Assembly (NCBI GenBank): GCA_021018815.1
Contig: JAITYX010000025.1
Location: 4,250,501 to 4,314,500 of the forward strand
Direction of reading: 5' to 3'
DNA length: 64,000 bases
From: Talinum fruticosum
Lineage: Eukaryota > Streptophyta > Magnoliopsida > Caryophyllales > Talinaceae
Below the pieces are notes generated by a model. That model was not told the DNA's origin. It made no database searches and saw only the letters and a program-made list of their open reading frames with translations. Shown here piece after piece: positions 45,431 to 56,819 of this stretch. The first letter of the stretch is position 1; each line of letters starts with the position of its first letter. Both the position numbers and the translations under genes were made by a program.

Positions 45431-45660
45431 ACTTTAATCCCTTGACAAGATAAACTTGATCGACTATGTTTTCTCCTTCATCAATCTTGCCAATCCCGGT
45501 GTCTTGCCTTTATTGTCATCTCCAAACGCGAATTGGCCTCCATTAAAATCTTCTAACTCATAAAAGAGTCTTGAATCTCCCGACATGTGGCATGAGCATC
45601 CACCTGTCTAAGTACCAATGACCCTTCATCCTTTTCCGAGTTACCCGTAAGTCAAAAACA
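45431..45660 (-). pseudogene. Copia protease region (Sirevirus B), frameshifted
   Basis: The minus-strand bases near 45,580-45,620 encode a W-Y-L-D followed by what would be S-G-C-S-C-H-M, the usual copia protease start. One extra base after the Asp codon shifts the frame. An 'FAFGDD' segment follows in the restored phase. The active-site Asp is visible but the protein is not readable. Confidence 0.6.
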
Positions 45661-47450
45661 GTCTAACCCTTCTCACATTCTCTAATAAACCCCGTAACTC
45701 CCTTTATTGTGGTCCTTTTCGAGGAAGAAGACTCTAGAAACCCAAATTTGAATGACTTTGGGTTTGGTCCGATTATGAGTCTTCCGAGTTTGTGTCTCTT
45801 TCTTTTGAAAAACTTTTCTTTTGTAAATAGGTGGAGAGGGTTTTTTATTGTAAGCTGGTCTAGGCTCGGTCCTCCTTTCAATCTTATGAATGAGACAATG
45901 CTCAGCCTTCCCGAACTTCACAATTCTGGAATCCTTTTTGAAAAGATTAGAATAGGAACTAGATTCGTCTACTTCGTTAAAACAATGTCCTTCTTTCCCG
46001 AAGGAGACACGCCGAGAGCCTAAAGCATGTCAAGGTCTTTCGACCTTGAGTGAATTTCAAAACAAGCGCTTGAGCCCATTGAGCTTTCTTTTCGAAGCTC
46101 ATTTTCCGTTCCGAGTGACTCGACTCGGTCTCATTAGGTTAAGTACTAGTCTTGAGTTCTCTCGAGTTAGTCTAAGTCTTTCCAATTCATTTTTCAAACC
46201 ATTACTCCGAGAAGTAAGAGACTCAAGGTGTTCGTTGAGCTAAGAAGAAACAGACATTGGACTTTTCTTCCAAAGTGTAAATATATTTGGCTAAATCAGC
46301 TTTGGAGAACTTGAGAAAGTATTTAATTGCCTCCTAAGTACTTGTCTCCACAATGTTTGAGTTGTCGAGTGTCTTACTCAAATTCGGTTTCGAATCTGTT
46401 AGTGCCATTAGACACTTTGTGTCATTAGAGTCATCTTCATCTTCGGATGAGTCATCATCGCTACATGTGGCCATCATAGCCTTCTTCTTTATGTCCTTCT
46501 TTCTCTTCGGACAGTCTTCGATTATGTGATTCTTGCTGCCACATTCAAAACAGCCCGAGTTCTTAGTTAAAGATAACTTTAAAAAACAAGCGTATTTACC
46601 TTTTCTGTCCTTGTTATCCTTTTTGTAGAACTCTACCTTAGGCCTCTTTTCCCACTTCTTATGCTTCATCATTCTTTTGAAGCCTCGGGCAATGAGTGCC
46701 ATCGGATCCTTTTCGAGTCCGAAGGGGTCGGACTTTCCCTTCTATTTTCTTAAGCCTTCGGCGCAATGTTCTTTTGGTGCCGACCTCGATATCCTATTCT
46801 TAAAGATGAATCTCATGAGTAAGTAGCTTCCCAATCGGTTTGTCCGGCTTTAGTTTTGGGAGGTTCCGAGGTTCCTCGATGGCTGTCACCTTGGGACCCC
46901 ATCCCTTCTTCGGTAGACTTCTTATAATTTTTCTACACATTTCTTCGTGAGAAAATTTTCTACCAAGAGATTTTAGATTGTTTGTAATCTTAATGAAGCA
47001 AATAAACATCCGAGTGATGTTTTCTTCCGGCTCAATCTAGAGCAGCTCATATTTGTGAAGATATCGGCTTATCTTCGCCTGTTTCACTTGGCTTGTTCCT
47101 TCGTATTTGTTAACAAGAGTGTCCCACACATCCTTGGTTGAGTCACAGCTGACAATCTATCGTACTCTTCCGAGCTGATAGCACACATCAGTATGTTTGT
47201 TACTTTGAAGTTCCGTCTAAACTTTTCTACTTCTTCATTTGTGTACTCGAAATTTTTTTTGCACAAATCTTGTTCCTTCCATCTTCATTGGGATGTAGTT
47301 GCCTTCTTGGATGATGTTCCGGACATCTTCATCGTTTTCCAGCAGAAAGCACTCCATCAATTTCTTCTAATGCACAAAGTTAGACCCTTTGAACTCTTGT
47401 GGTCTTGTGGATAACCTTCCTTCATCAAACTCTCCATTGTTTCGAGCCAT
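45661..47450 (-). pseudogene. Copia gag (Sirevirus B), broken
   Basis: The likely start is the ATG at 47,450-47,448 (MARNNGEFDEGRLSTRP), 46 bp inside the primer site. Then come VTNILMCAISSEEYDRLSAV (47,084-47,266) and NNLKSLGRKFSHEEMCRKII, RSLPKKGWGPKVTAIEEPRN (46,800-47,009). MALIARGFKRMMKHK follows, with a CX2CX4HX4C zinc knuckle CFECGSKNHIIEDC at 46,511-46,552 (46,334-46,702). The C-terminal part to 45,661 is basic and degraded. Gag would bind RNA and assemble the particle. Stops and frameshifts lie between blocks. Confidence 0.88.
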
Positions 47451-47495
47451 CCGATCTTTAGATCTTCGATTGTTAGATCCTTCTTGAAAGGCTCA

Positions 47496-47509
47496 TCTGT
47501 GATACCAAT
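47496..47509 (-). promoter_or_regulatory. Primer-binding site (Sirevirus B)
   Basis: Minus strand ATTGGTATCACAGA directly after the LTR end '...accttca'. It resembles TGGTATCAGAGC, the initiator-Met tRNA complement used by most plant copia elements, with one change. Confidence 0.75.
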
Positions 47510-48982
47510 TGAAGGTTTGCTTTTGGAGAGTCTAAGTCACCCTAGAGAGGGGTGAATAGGGTGATGAGGATATTTTAGGAGAACTTAGACACTTTTTCTT
47601 GGAAAGTGATAAACAACTTATTCTAAGTCTAGATTGGACTCGAAATGCAAACACTTCGAAATACGTGGAAACCCTCCCGGGGTAGAAAACCAAGGTTAGT
47701 GCTAATCCAAGCACTAAGTCAAATCAACTATTTTGAATCCCCGAATACAAAGGACTTACTCTACCACAATTGCTCCCTTAAACAATTCCTTATAATGTTT
47801 TCCTAGACTCGAAGTTCCCTTATCCGATCTAGTACTTCCTGACCGGGGTAACCTTTACAATCGGGGACCACCGAGCTACGTTAACCTTTACAACTTAGTT
47901 AAGGGACCTTACTCAGAAAGTAAGAGAAGAATATGAAGACTTCACAACTCAAAAATATTAAATACGGACTAGGAGTTGTAAATAGTAGATTGAATATGAA
48001 AACAATAACTTATGCTCAAGTAATGTGTTTTTCAAAAATGTTCAACAATCTTCTAGTCTTGTGAGGTGGCTTTTATTTATATCCAACCAAGTAGAGTGAC
48101 GGTTAAGTCTTGGTTCCGAACAAAGGTCTTTACTAGCCATTGTAACGGCTCTTTTGAGTCACTCGAAAAGATTGATTGGGATGAGAACATTGTACAATAG
48201 CTTTTGGCTCCAAATGCTGCTCCAATCAAGTGGAGTTGTTTGAAAAGCAAGGTGGAAACCACCGTTGAGCCTAGCGTTGGAGTTTTCTAGTTTTGGAAAC
48301 AGGAAACTCGACACGATGTCTCGAGCCCCGTTAAGAAGTAGATAAAGCTTGTATGTTGGTGATTGACGACTAAAAGCTAGCTACTTTTGTATTTCAAAAA
48401 TGAGTTAGCCTCATTTGAATAACCCACAAAACTAAACCACTTTGGTTCTCAAAGTATAAAATACTTTGGTCCAAGATTAAGCACAGATAATAATTAAACT
48501 AGGATAATTAAGAGCTTAATTATGCTTAATTATCTCAGGCCTAGAGAAGTGGAATTTTCTTAGTCTAATATTAAATATACTCAAATTCCATCTCGAGTCA
48601 ACCCTAAGGATGATCAAGTTAAAAGAATAGAACATAAGAGTTTAACAACTTGATCCGGACAAATAATTGTCAAGGAGATAAACTGATTAGAATAAGGAAT
48701 TAACATTGTAATTCACTTTGCATTGAAATATGCAGTCGAGTACACGGGATAAAAATGTTAGAGAAATTATTTGATTATGCGATAGTTCCGAGTGAGTCGA
48801 AACATCAGTATAGAAGATATACAATAATGTGCTTTTTGAGTTAGTTAAAAATGAAGAAAACTTATACAGGAGTTTCTATAACACTCGGAATGACTTGAAA
48901 TCAAAACTTAGGAGAGATTAGATTTATACCTCAATCTTCATGGAGTATTGAGAATGACTTAGAGTTAGAATCTGAGTCTTGA
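47510..48982 (-). repeat. 5' LTR of Sirevirus B (about 1,473 bp)
   Basis: Starts 'tgaaggtttgcttttgg' next to the primer site. It has the hairpin block 'caccctagagaggggtgaat' + 'agggtg' and ends 'tctgagtcttga', a mutated CA. It shares subfamily-specific sequence with the 3' LTR at 36,970-38,405. A 6-10 bp duplication ('ttaattatgcttaattat') near 48,520 is absent from the partner. Confidence 0.85.
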
Positions 48983-50834
48983 GAAATGAATAGTTTATTT
49001 AGAGAGTTATTGCTCTTTATTTCGAACCTTTTGGCGATCCTCCCGGGACGAGACATTCACAACCGATTTGTTGTCTACCAAGGTTAAGGGAAAAACTTGT
49101 TAATGCAACTTACGAGTTAAATAAAGGGCATTGTTGTGTGCAACACCTTCTTTAGGGAGATCCTTTTGATAAAGTAATGGTTTCCTCCCAACTATTAACC
49201 AATCCTACTACTTCTTCCGGTGTGGTTTTTGGAGAGACCTTGATCTTCTTTTTTAGCAATTTTAGGTTCTTTAGCTATTTGAAATGTCTATTGTGTACAA
49301 TCAAAGCATGCCTATGTTTATGGGAAGCAGATATGAGTTGCCAAATTGAAATGTCAATTTTTTTATTTTGAACTTGTTTAAGGATTAGGTCTTCTTCTTT
49401 AGCAATTCTAGGTTCTTTTAGGGTTTCTTGAGTAGATCTAGCAAGGAATTGAATTTCTAGACCTTTAGGTTCTCCCCAAAAGTCATCTCCTTTGAAGGGT
49501 GGTGTAGTTCAAAAGTTGTCGTCGTTGTCATCACTATTATTTCTTGTTTCATAGACATATTGTTCATCACTTACCTACAGCCCATGGACTTTTGAATCTA
49601 AAGGAGGCAAGCTAAGAAGTGGCTTGGACTCATCAATGTCTTGAATGACGACAAACAGGTCCTACTCGACCATGTATGGGTCGATAAAAATAGCTAAGGT
49701 GCCGTTGAAGGGATTTTGTGGTTGCTTGGTTTTTAGGCAACCTTAGGTAGAGGAAGTTGACTATTGCGGAGCATAGTTTCCCGTTTGTTCTTGAACGTCC
49801 AACATTTCTTGGTGTTCTGTCCTTGTGTACGATGGTATTCACGAAATTTTCTCGCGTCGCAGCTTTTATACTCGCTCTTTGCGATTTCGATTCTACGCTA
49901 ATGGTGGCAATTCTATCTTTCCCTTAGCCAATAAACGGTCTTCTTATCTCTCGGATTGATGATTATCTCTGTACTCCGTCATGACTTTTGTGGTCATGGT
50001 GGAAAGCTTTTCCTCTATCAGCATGACGGCATCTCTAAGGGTTGAGAAGTTCATCATTGGTAAGAATTTGAGGTGTTGATTATAGGCGGGGCTTAAGGTT
50101 CTTTAAGATGATCGTGACTTGGTCCTTCTCGGAAGGTCGGTCTATCGTATGGGCAACCTTTGCTCTCCAATTAGTGAGAAAATCTATGAAGCTTTCTTTC
50201 TCACCCTGCTAAATTAATTCCAAGTCTCTAAGAGTAACTAGTAAATCAGTGTTATAGGGGTATTGGTGTAGGAACTCCTTGCACGCTTCTGTCCAGTTGG
50301 CGACGTTGTGTGGGTCGACCGCATTATACCACTTCATTATATCTCGTATCAAAAGTCCATGGGAAAAATAATATGGTAAGTGTCCTCCGATATGTTCTTA
50401 GGAGTCATTGCTCCTAAGAAGTTGTGAACATGATGATGAGGATTCTCGGAACCTTTAAACTTGATATCGGGCATGGTACACTAAGGGGTTAGTTTTCATT
50501 CCGGGATTGAAGTGAATCCCTTGTGATCAAAATAGTGATTACTTAACATGGATGACTCCCTTAACATTTGTTCTTTCTAATCTATGCATGGATCGAGGTT
50601 AAGGTTTGGATTCATGCTTAAGGTATTCCTGCTCGTGAGTGTTTGGAGGAGATAGACTAGGTGAAGGTGGAGGACCTACTCTTCCTCCTTTTCTTAATCG
50701 TTCTACTTCTTCGTCTCTCTTACTATCCTCAATAGCTTTCAGGATAGCCTTAAGATCACTTGATATAGATGCTATCTTTTGATCATGAGCATCTATCCTA
50801 ACTTCCACCATAGCTAAGTTCTCTCATTAAGCAA
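48983..50834 (-). pseudogene. Ty3/gypsy G4: protease start and gag, broken
   Basis: Colinear with G1 7,741-9,590. 48,990-49,210 corresponds to the protease region ('gaatagtttatttagagagt'). The gag core occupies 49,630-50,560, including DDDNFE-type linker sequence, the 'RWRAKVAHT' counterpart near 50,160-50,190 and 'KEFLHQYPYN' near 50,265-50,290. The N-terminal frame at 50,599-50,811 has VRIDAHDQKIASISSDLKAI. Stops are frequent. A solo Sirevirus LTR is inserted at 50,835 and gag resumes at 53,649. Confidence 0.8.
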
Positions 50835-53643
50835 TGAAGAGAGGGGGTGAATAGGGTGATGAGGAAATTTTAAGAAACATAGAAACTTTAAGCATGAAAA
50901 GGATAAACAACGGAATCCGAGTCTAGATTTGACTCAAAAAGTATACGATCGGAGATACGTGAAAACCCTCCTAACGCAGAAAATCACAAACAGTGCTAGT
51001 CCAACGACTAAGTCAAATCCACTATTTTGAATCCTCAAAATACAACGGACTGACTCAACAAGAGTTTCTCCCTTAGACAATTCCTTATAATGTTTTCCTA
51101 GACTCGAACTTCCCTTATCCGATCTAGTACTTCCTAATCGAGATAACCTTCACAGCTAGGGACAACTGTGAAGACTCGGACTTTGCAGATATATCATGTT
51201 GAGTACCATCAAGGAATCAGGTACAAACTTCATCTCTTGTAAGTTTTGATTATAAGTCATTCTAGGTGCTTTAGAAACTTTTCTAAGTGATTTAGAATCT
51301 TTTGTGATTGTTACGGATACGATCGCATATGTTTTCACTTCATTCCGACTAACTCGAAAGCATGCTCTTGCCTATCATTTCACACACAGTTCCGAGTCAC
51401 TCGGACAACACTCGGACATATCGCATGTTCAAACATTTGATCTAATGTGCATAAACTCAAGTCCGACTTTGAAATCTATGTTTAATTGAATTACTTGTGT
51501 TAATTCAAAGTCAGCATGTTTTGTTTGAACTATGCTTGTCTAGATCAAGTTCCTTTACTCTAATATTCTCTAGCCGACTTGTTTTACTTCTAGACTAACT
51601 CGGATGGAATTTGAGTATAATGGATATTAGACTCGGAAAATTCCACTCTTTCAAAACTCGGATAATTATGCACTTAATTATCTTAATTAAAATTATTATC
51701 TGTGTCTAATCTTGGACAAAAGTATTTTATACTTTCAAAACCAAATTGATTTACTTTTGTAGGTTATTCAAACGAGGTGATCCTACTTTTGAAGTACAAA
51801 AGTAATCAGTTTCAAGATGTCAAATCATCGCGAGATATGGCTTTTTCTACTTCGACCAAGGCCCGGACATCGTGTCGGGGTTGTCTGTTTCCAAAATAGG
51901 AAATCTTCGACACTAAGTTCAACGATGGTTTCTACCCTACGTTTCGGACATCACCAGTGGATTGGGACAACCAAAGAAGTCAAGAGTCGTTGCCCAACGT
52001 TCACACCTCAACGGACATTTTTCGAGTTACTCGGAAAATCCACTTGCAACGGTCACAAAGGACTTATAATTAGAAGATAGTCACAACAGCTAATCTGCCT
52101 GGTCATTTATATATAGAAGCCACTTCACAAGACGAGGAGATTGCTGAACCTATTGCTGAAATTATCTTTACGTATAATTCTCATTCAATCTTCTACTTAC
52201 AACTTCAACTCTATATTTAACATCTTTCGAGGTGTAAGGTCTTGTAATTAGTCACAAAAACTTATTCTTACTTTCTGAGTAAGGTCACTTGATTGAGCTG
52301 TAAGGGTTACCTCAGCTCGGTTGTCCCTAACTCGTAAAGGTTACCTCGAGTAGGAAGTACTAGATCGGATAAGGGAATTTCGAGTCTACGAAAATCTTGT
52401 AAGGAATTGTATAAGGGAGCAATTCTGGTTGAGTCTTTCTACTGTATTTTATGGATTCAAAATAATGGATTTGACTTCGTGCTTGGATTAGCACTATCCG
52501 TGGTTTTCTGCCCCGAAGGGTTTCCACGTAATTTCGAGTTAACACTTTTCCGAGTCCAATCTAGACTCGGATCGCCTCAAAGTCGGTTTTAGATTTTAAT
52601 CTCCCATTATTTGTTTAAATTTACCCTTCACCTTATTTACCCCCTCTAGGGTGACTTAGCCTCTCCAAGAGCAAACCTTCAAACTGAGTTGAGATAACCC
52701 TTATAGCTCTGTCAAGAGACCTTACTCGTAAAGTAAGAAAAGTATGTAATTGATTACAAGACTTTACAACTGACAAAAGTATTAAGTATAGACTTGGAGT
52801 TCTAAGAATAAGATTAAATGAGTAATGTACTAAGAGATATAGTTTCAGCAATGAGTTCAGTAATCTTCATGTCTTGTGACAAGGCTTCTATTTATAGATG
52901 ACCAAGCGAGTAACCGTTGTGTCTTGGTTCCGAACGAAGTCTTTAATGGTCGTTGTAACGGTTCTTCTAAGTCACTCGGAAAAGATCCGTTGGGATATGA
53001 ACGTTGTACAATGGCTCTTGGCTCCAAAGGTGGTACAATCACTTGGTGGTGATTGAAAGTTGTGGTGGAAACAACCGCTAAGCTTAGAGTTGGAGTTTCC
53101 CAGTTTTGGAAACAGACGACCCTAACACGGTGTCTTAGCTGTGTTTAGAAGTAGATAAACCTTGTCTGCTGGTGATTGACGACTTAAAGTTGACTACTTT
53201 TGTAATAAAAAATGAGATAACCTCGTTAGGATAACCTACAAAAGTAAACCACTTTGGTTCTCAAATAAAATGCTTTGGTCCAAGATTAGGCACAGAAAAT
53301 AATTTAATTAAGACAATTATCCTAGGCCTAGAAGAATGGAATTTTCTAAGTCTAATATTCAATATACTCAAATTCCGTCGAGTCAATCTTAAAAAGATCA
53401 AGTTAAAAAGAGTAAAATCATCGAGTATAAAGACTTGATCTACACAAATAGTTCTCAACAAACAAGCTGACTTAGAAAGAGGAATTACTAATGTAAATCA
53501 CTTTGCGTTGAAATGTGAAATCTTATACGAGAGTTTACGTAACACTCGGAATGACTTGTAATAAAAACTTAGGAGGGATGAGGTTTATATTTGAGTCTTC
53601 ATGTAGTATTTAGAGTTGTCTAAATGTAGAGTCCGAGACTTCA
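50835..53643 (-). mobile_element. Solo Sirevirus LTR in G4 gag, interrupted by a second solo LTR
   Basis: Minus-oriented LTR in two parts, 50,835-51,168 and 52,687-53,643, about 1.29 kb without the nested insert. It starts 'tgaagagagggggtg', so about 30 bp of the terminal block are deleted, and ends 'ccgagacttca'. A perfect 5-bp duplication AGCAA flanks it (50,830-50,834 and 53,644-53,648). Gypsy gag sequence continues on both sides, which confirms insertion. Confidence 0.92.
51169..52681 (+). mobile_element. Complete solo Sirevirus LTR, plus orientation (1,513 bp)
   Basis: Runs TGAAGACTCGGAC to AGCAAACCTTCA, i.e. TG...CA, in the opposite orientation to its host LTR. A perfect AACTG duplication flanks it (51,164-51,168 and 52,682-52,686). 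It is the best-preserved LTR in the window and serves as the family reference. The TATA-like 'tatatataga' is at about 52,109 and the hairpin block near 52,629-52,655. Confidence 0.95.
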
Positions 53644-53648
53644 AGCAA

Positions 53649-54162
53649 AGTAAGAATAGGAGATTGTTCTGGGGTACTATCCATTGGAAGGGAATTCTTT
53701 CTAGGTGTTGACCTACGACGAAAAAATAGATTGAACCAAGTGTGGTAGGCACCAAAGTACGTCAGATCGGTGTTGGCCATGGAGTAGAACGTGATGCAAA
53801 GCGGGGAAAAATGTGTCGGAGTCCTCATTGAGGCATTCTAATCTTTTGGAGCTCAGATTCCGAGAATACTAAATTGCACTAGACTTCCTTATTCTACAAC
53901 CCAAAGGATTAGGCTTAGGACCATGGGAAAGAATGCCACATTTGGGAGAAAGGGACTTAAGCATAAGACTTAAAGAGACTTAGAATGCTCTTTATTTCGA
54001 TGTACATAAAGAATGCAAAAATAAAATGAAGTGTATGCGATGACTTATGACTTAGTTTAGGGATGATTTTTATGATTTGGCTAATGTATAATTGGAATGA
54101 ATGATTGATCCTTAATGGAAGATGCATTTATCTTGGCTAAATGAAATATGGAAATACATTTT
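53649..54162 (-). pseudogene. G4 gag N-terminus and leader start
   Basis: Resumes the gypsy gag after the AGCAA duplication: 'ttgttctggggtactatccattggaaggg' here corresponds to 9,652-9,680 in G1. A short open minus frame (53,610-53,828) includes RRSTPRKNSLPMDSTPEQ. It is followed by non-coding leader. Confidence 0.7.
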
Positions 54163-54634
54163 CCTAAATTTCGGATGAATTTATTTTGGTTATAATGAAA
54201 TATGAAATGCAAAACGAAGTTACCTAATTTGAGATGAATTTATTTTGGTTAAACGAAATATGAAAAAGAAAAACAGACTTACCTAATGTAAGATGAATTT
54301 ATTTTGGCTAAATGAGATATGAAAATACAAAATGGACTCACCTAATATGAGATGAATTTTTTTGTCTAAACGAAATATGAAATTGTAAAACGGACTTACC
54401 TAATCGGAGATGAATTTATTTTGGCTAAAGAAAATATGAAAACACAAAACGGACTCACCGAATTTGAGATGAATTTGTTTTTGCTAAATGACATATGAAA
54501 ATGCAAAACGGCCTCGCCTAATTTGAGATGAATTTATTTTGGCTAAATGAGATATGAAAATTCAAAACGGACTCACCCAATTTGAGATGAATTTATTATA
54601 GCTAAATGAGATATGAAAATGCAAAATGGCGACA
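54163..54634. repeat. 59-bp tandem array in G4 leader (8 units)
   Basis: Units begin at about 54,163, 54,223, 54,282, 54,341, 54,399, 54,458, 54,517 and 54,576, a steady 58-60 bp period. The consensus starts 'cctaatttgagatgaattta' and continues 'ttttggctaaatgagatatg' then 'aaaatgcaaaacggactca'. Units differ by scattered substitutions. Related repeats occur in the G2 and G5 leaders. Confidence 0.95.
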
Positions 54635-55362
54635 CGGATAAATAAGGAGGTCAAAAACAATCTAGAAACCTACTGACTAATCATATAGAGGGAACCTTGG
54701 TAGGTCCCTTCTAGACAGACTGGCGGTGACTACCTAAATCGCTTAAAGAAAAGTATGAGTCGGAAATGCAAATAATGCACTAATCTAAAAGGAAAAGGTA
54801 TTTTGACTTTTGGCTATACACATACTCGGACTCGACTCTAGGAAGTTTTATTAAGGTATTTTATTTGCATTCATGCAAGGGCTAATTAGCACTCCTCACC
54901 TATCCCTAAAGGCTCACAAGAAAAATATTAAATCTAAAACAATCACATTCATCCAAACATGCAAATGAAGACGAGGTGCCACCTAATAGTCGGAAGATCT
55001 ATGGTCAACGTGGTTTATACTAAGTAGGATACATGGTGACTCATAATCTGAGGATTTAGTCTTCCATGTAGGGCATTGCAAGGAAAAATGCTAGAATCCT
55101 CAGTGCCTCTTGATAAACCATGAGTGTGTGCTATGAAGGAAGAGGTGCCGCCTCTGTTTGCAATCAAGCCTAGTTAGGTATGCCTAGGATGCAGTAGGAG
55201 CCTTTTTCTAGAAGTGTTTAACCAGGGATAAAACAAACCTAATGGTCCAACAACAATAATAAACTACATTTAAAGGTTGCTAATGCAGGATGCCTAATGC
55301 AAATACATTATTAAAACTCATTACTCAAATTTTCAAGTTTCACCCTCTTAATAAGTGGTTTG
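54635..55362 (-). mobile_element. G4 leader, remaining part
   Basis: Non-coding. Shares blocks with the G2 leader at 19,900-20,590 ('aaaggtattttgacttttggct', 'gcactcctcacctatccctaaa', 'gatacatggtgactcat'), in the same order, leading to the primer site. Confidence 0.7.
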
Positions 55363-55382
55363 TCCCCAATGGAATGGCCACT
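55363..55382 (-). promoter_or_regulatory. Primer-binding-like site (G4)
   Basis: Minus strand GTGGCCATTCCATTGGGGAC next to the LTR start 'tgtaggaacca'. It is equivalent to 20,592-20,611 in G2. Confidence 0.5.
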
Positions 55383-56050
55383 GTAGGAACCATGACCTCC
55401 ACCCCGAAGTGGACCAGATCGGGGTTCCCCAAGAATGCTTGGTGAGTTTTAGAAATTTTAAAGAATGATTTAGGGTTTTGAAGATGGTTTTGAAATGTAT
55501 GGATGAACTTCTTGTTAAGGCTTCCGAATGTTATTAAGTTGGGTTAAAGATGAATTAAACAAGATTAATTGGCGGTTTTATTAATTATTTTATTTTAAAA
55601 ATTATTTTCTAAAGTCTCAAGATGTGATTTCTTAATTGAACAAAATAGAGAAACTAGGGTTTCGGATCTGTCGTGAGGCTTTAGGGCCAAAGTGGTCCGA
55701 AAACACCAATTTGGACCCAAGTAATAGCCACTAACCACTCGGTGGTGGCCGAAGTCAACACCCGGCGGTCGGGGCGCCGGCCACAGGACACAGCTTGAAG
55801 GAATCAGCCTTAGCCTTTGCCCTAGTCGGCAGTTTCAAAAGTCTTAAATTTTTTACCTGCAGATCGAAAAAGTCGAGATGCAATTTTGTATAAAAATCAA
55901 AGCAAAAGATTTTAGGAAAGAAAAACTAACAAAAACAAAATGAAAATTTGTTCTTCCAATCTTTGAATGGGAAAACTATGAATTAAAGAGGCTAAAATGT
56001 GACTACATCGGTCTAGAACCGAGAATCGGATTCGGGGTGAGGCTAAAATG
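55383..56050 (-). mobile_element. Gypsy 5' LTR (G4), truncated by a CACTA element
   Basis: Starts 'tgtaggaaccatgacc' and follows the G2 LTR through 'gaaatgtatggatgaa', 'ggctttagggcca' and 'gactacatcggtc'. It ends around 'ggattcggggtgagg', where CACTA subterminal sequence starts. Confidence 0.75.
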
Positions 56051-56819
56051 ACAACCGTAGTAATAAAATCACATATTTATAAGGTTCTCCACTAAGAATC
56101 GTAGGAATATGTATGGCCCCAAAACCCCTATTCTAGCCAAAATTTTAGGCCTAAACCTATTACTACAGTTCTTAATAACGAACCGTAGTAATAAGTTATA
56201 ATTCAGACCTATTACTATAGTAGTTACTTAAGAACCGTAGTAATAGGTATAAAATTTTTAATTCTTTTTTGTTTTCTTACCCCTTATACATTACAAATAA
56301 CATATACAACCATTTACACAAATTCTTTCAGAATATATGCAAACCATAATCCAACAGTCTTAACCAGGATGTATACAAACCAGATTCATCACACAAAGTT
56401 GTGTATGGTACATTTAAAATAACGAATAAAGTGTAAATATATATACCTATGTAATTGTATACCTATGTAAATATATATCTATGTAACTTTTTGCCTATGT
56501 AAATCACAAACATGACCTATCAGATAATGAAGAATAAGTGTACATATATACCTATGTCTTTATACGATTATATAAAAACTATGCTCGACCTTGTTTTAAC
56601 TCGTTGAGCACTTCATCTATATAGGAAGTGGGTGGGTTTTTCTTGGGAAATATTATGACCAATGCTTGTAAAAGACATATTGATTAAGTCAAGTGCAGGC
56701 ATTAATTAAGCTAAAAAGAACATTAAATATTTGAATTTTTCTTAATCAAATACAAGTACAAGTGCAAGTACCTCTTTGGGATTTAGATTTATTTAAATCA
56801 AGATGGGTCACAATCTCTT

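Larger units (their letters stand above)
36970..48982 (-). mobile_element. Ty1/copia Sirevirus B (both LTRs, gag-pol-env-like)
   Basis: Complete layout on the minus strand: 5' LTR 47,510-48,982, primer site, gag (47,450 down to about 45,660), protease/integrase/RT/RNase H (to about 42,493), env-like region (41,979-40,369), purine tracts and 3' LTR 36,970-38,405. A solo LTR of the A-type is inserted at 38,789-40,363. Flanks are GAGAT on the left and GAAAT on the right, a possible target duplication with one change. However, the left flank is CACTA and the right flank is gypsy, so a neighbouring deletion is also implied. Frames are broken, so the element is defective. Confidence 0.88.

Noticed and set aside
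54163..54634. CRISPR-like regular array
   Set aside because: The units are contiguous 59-bp tandem repeats without unique spacers, in a plant retrotransposon leader.
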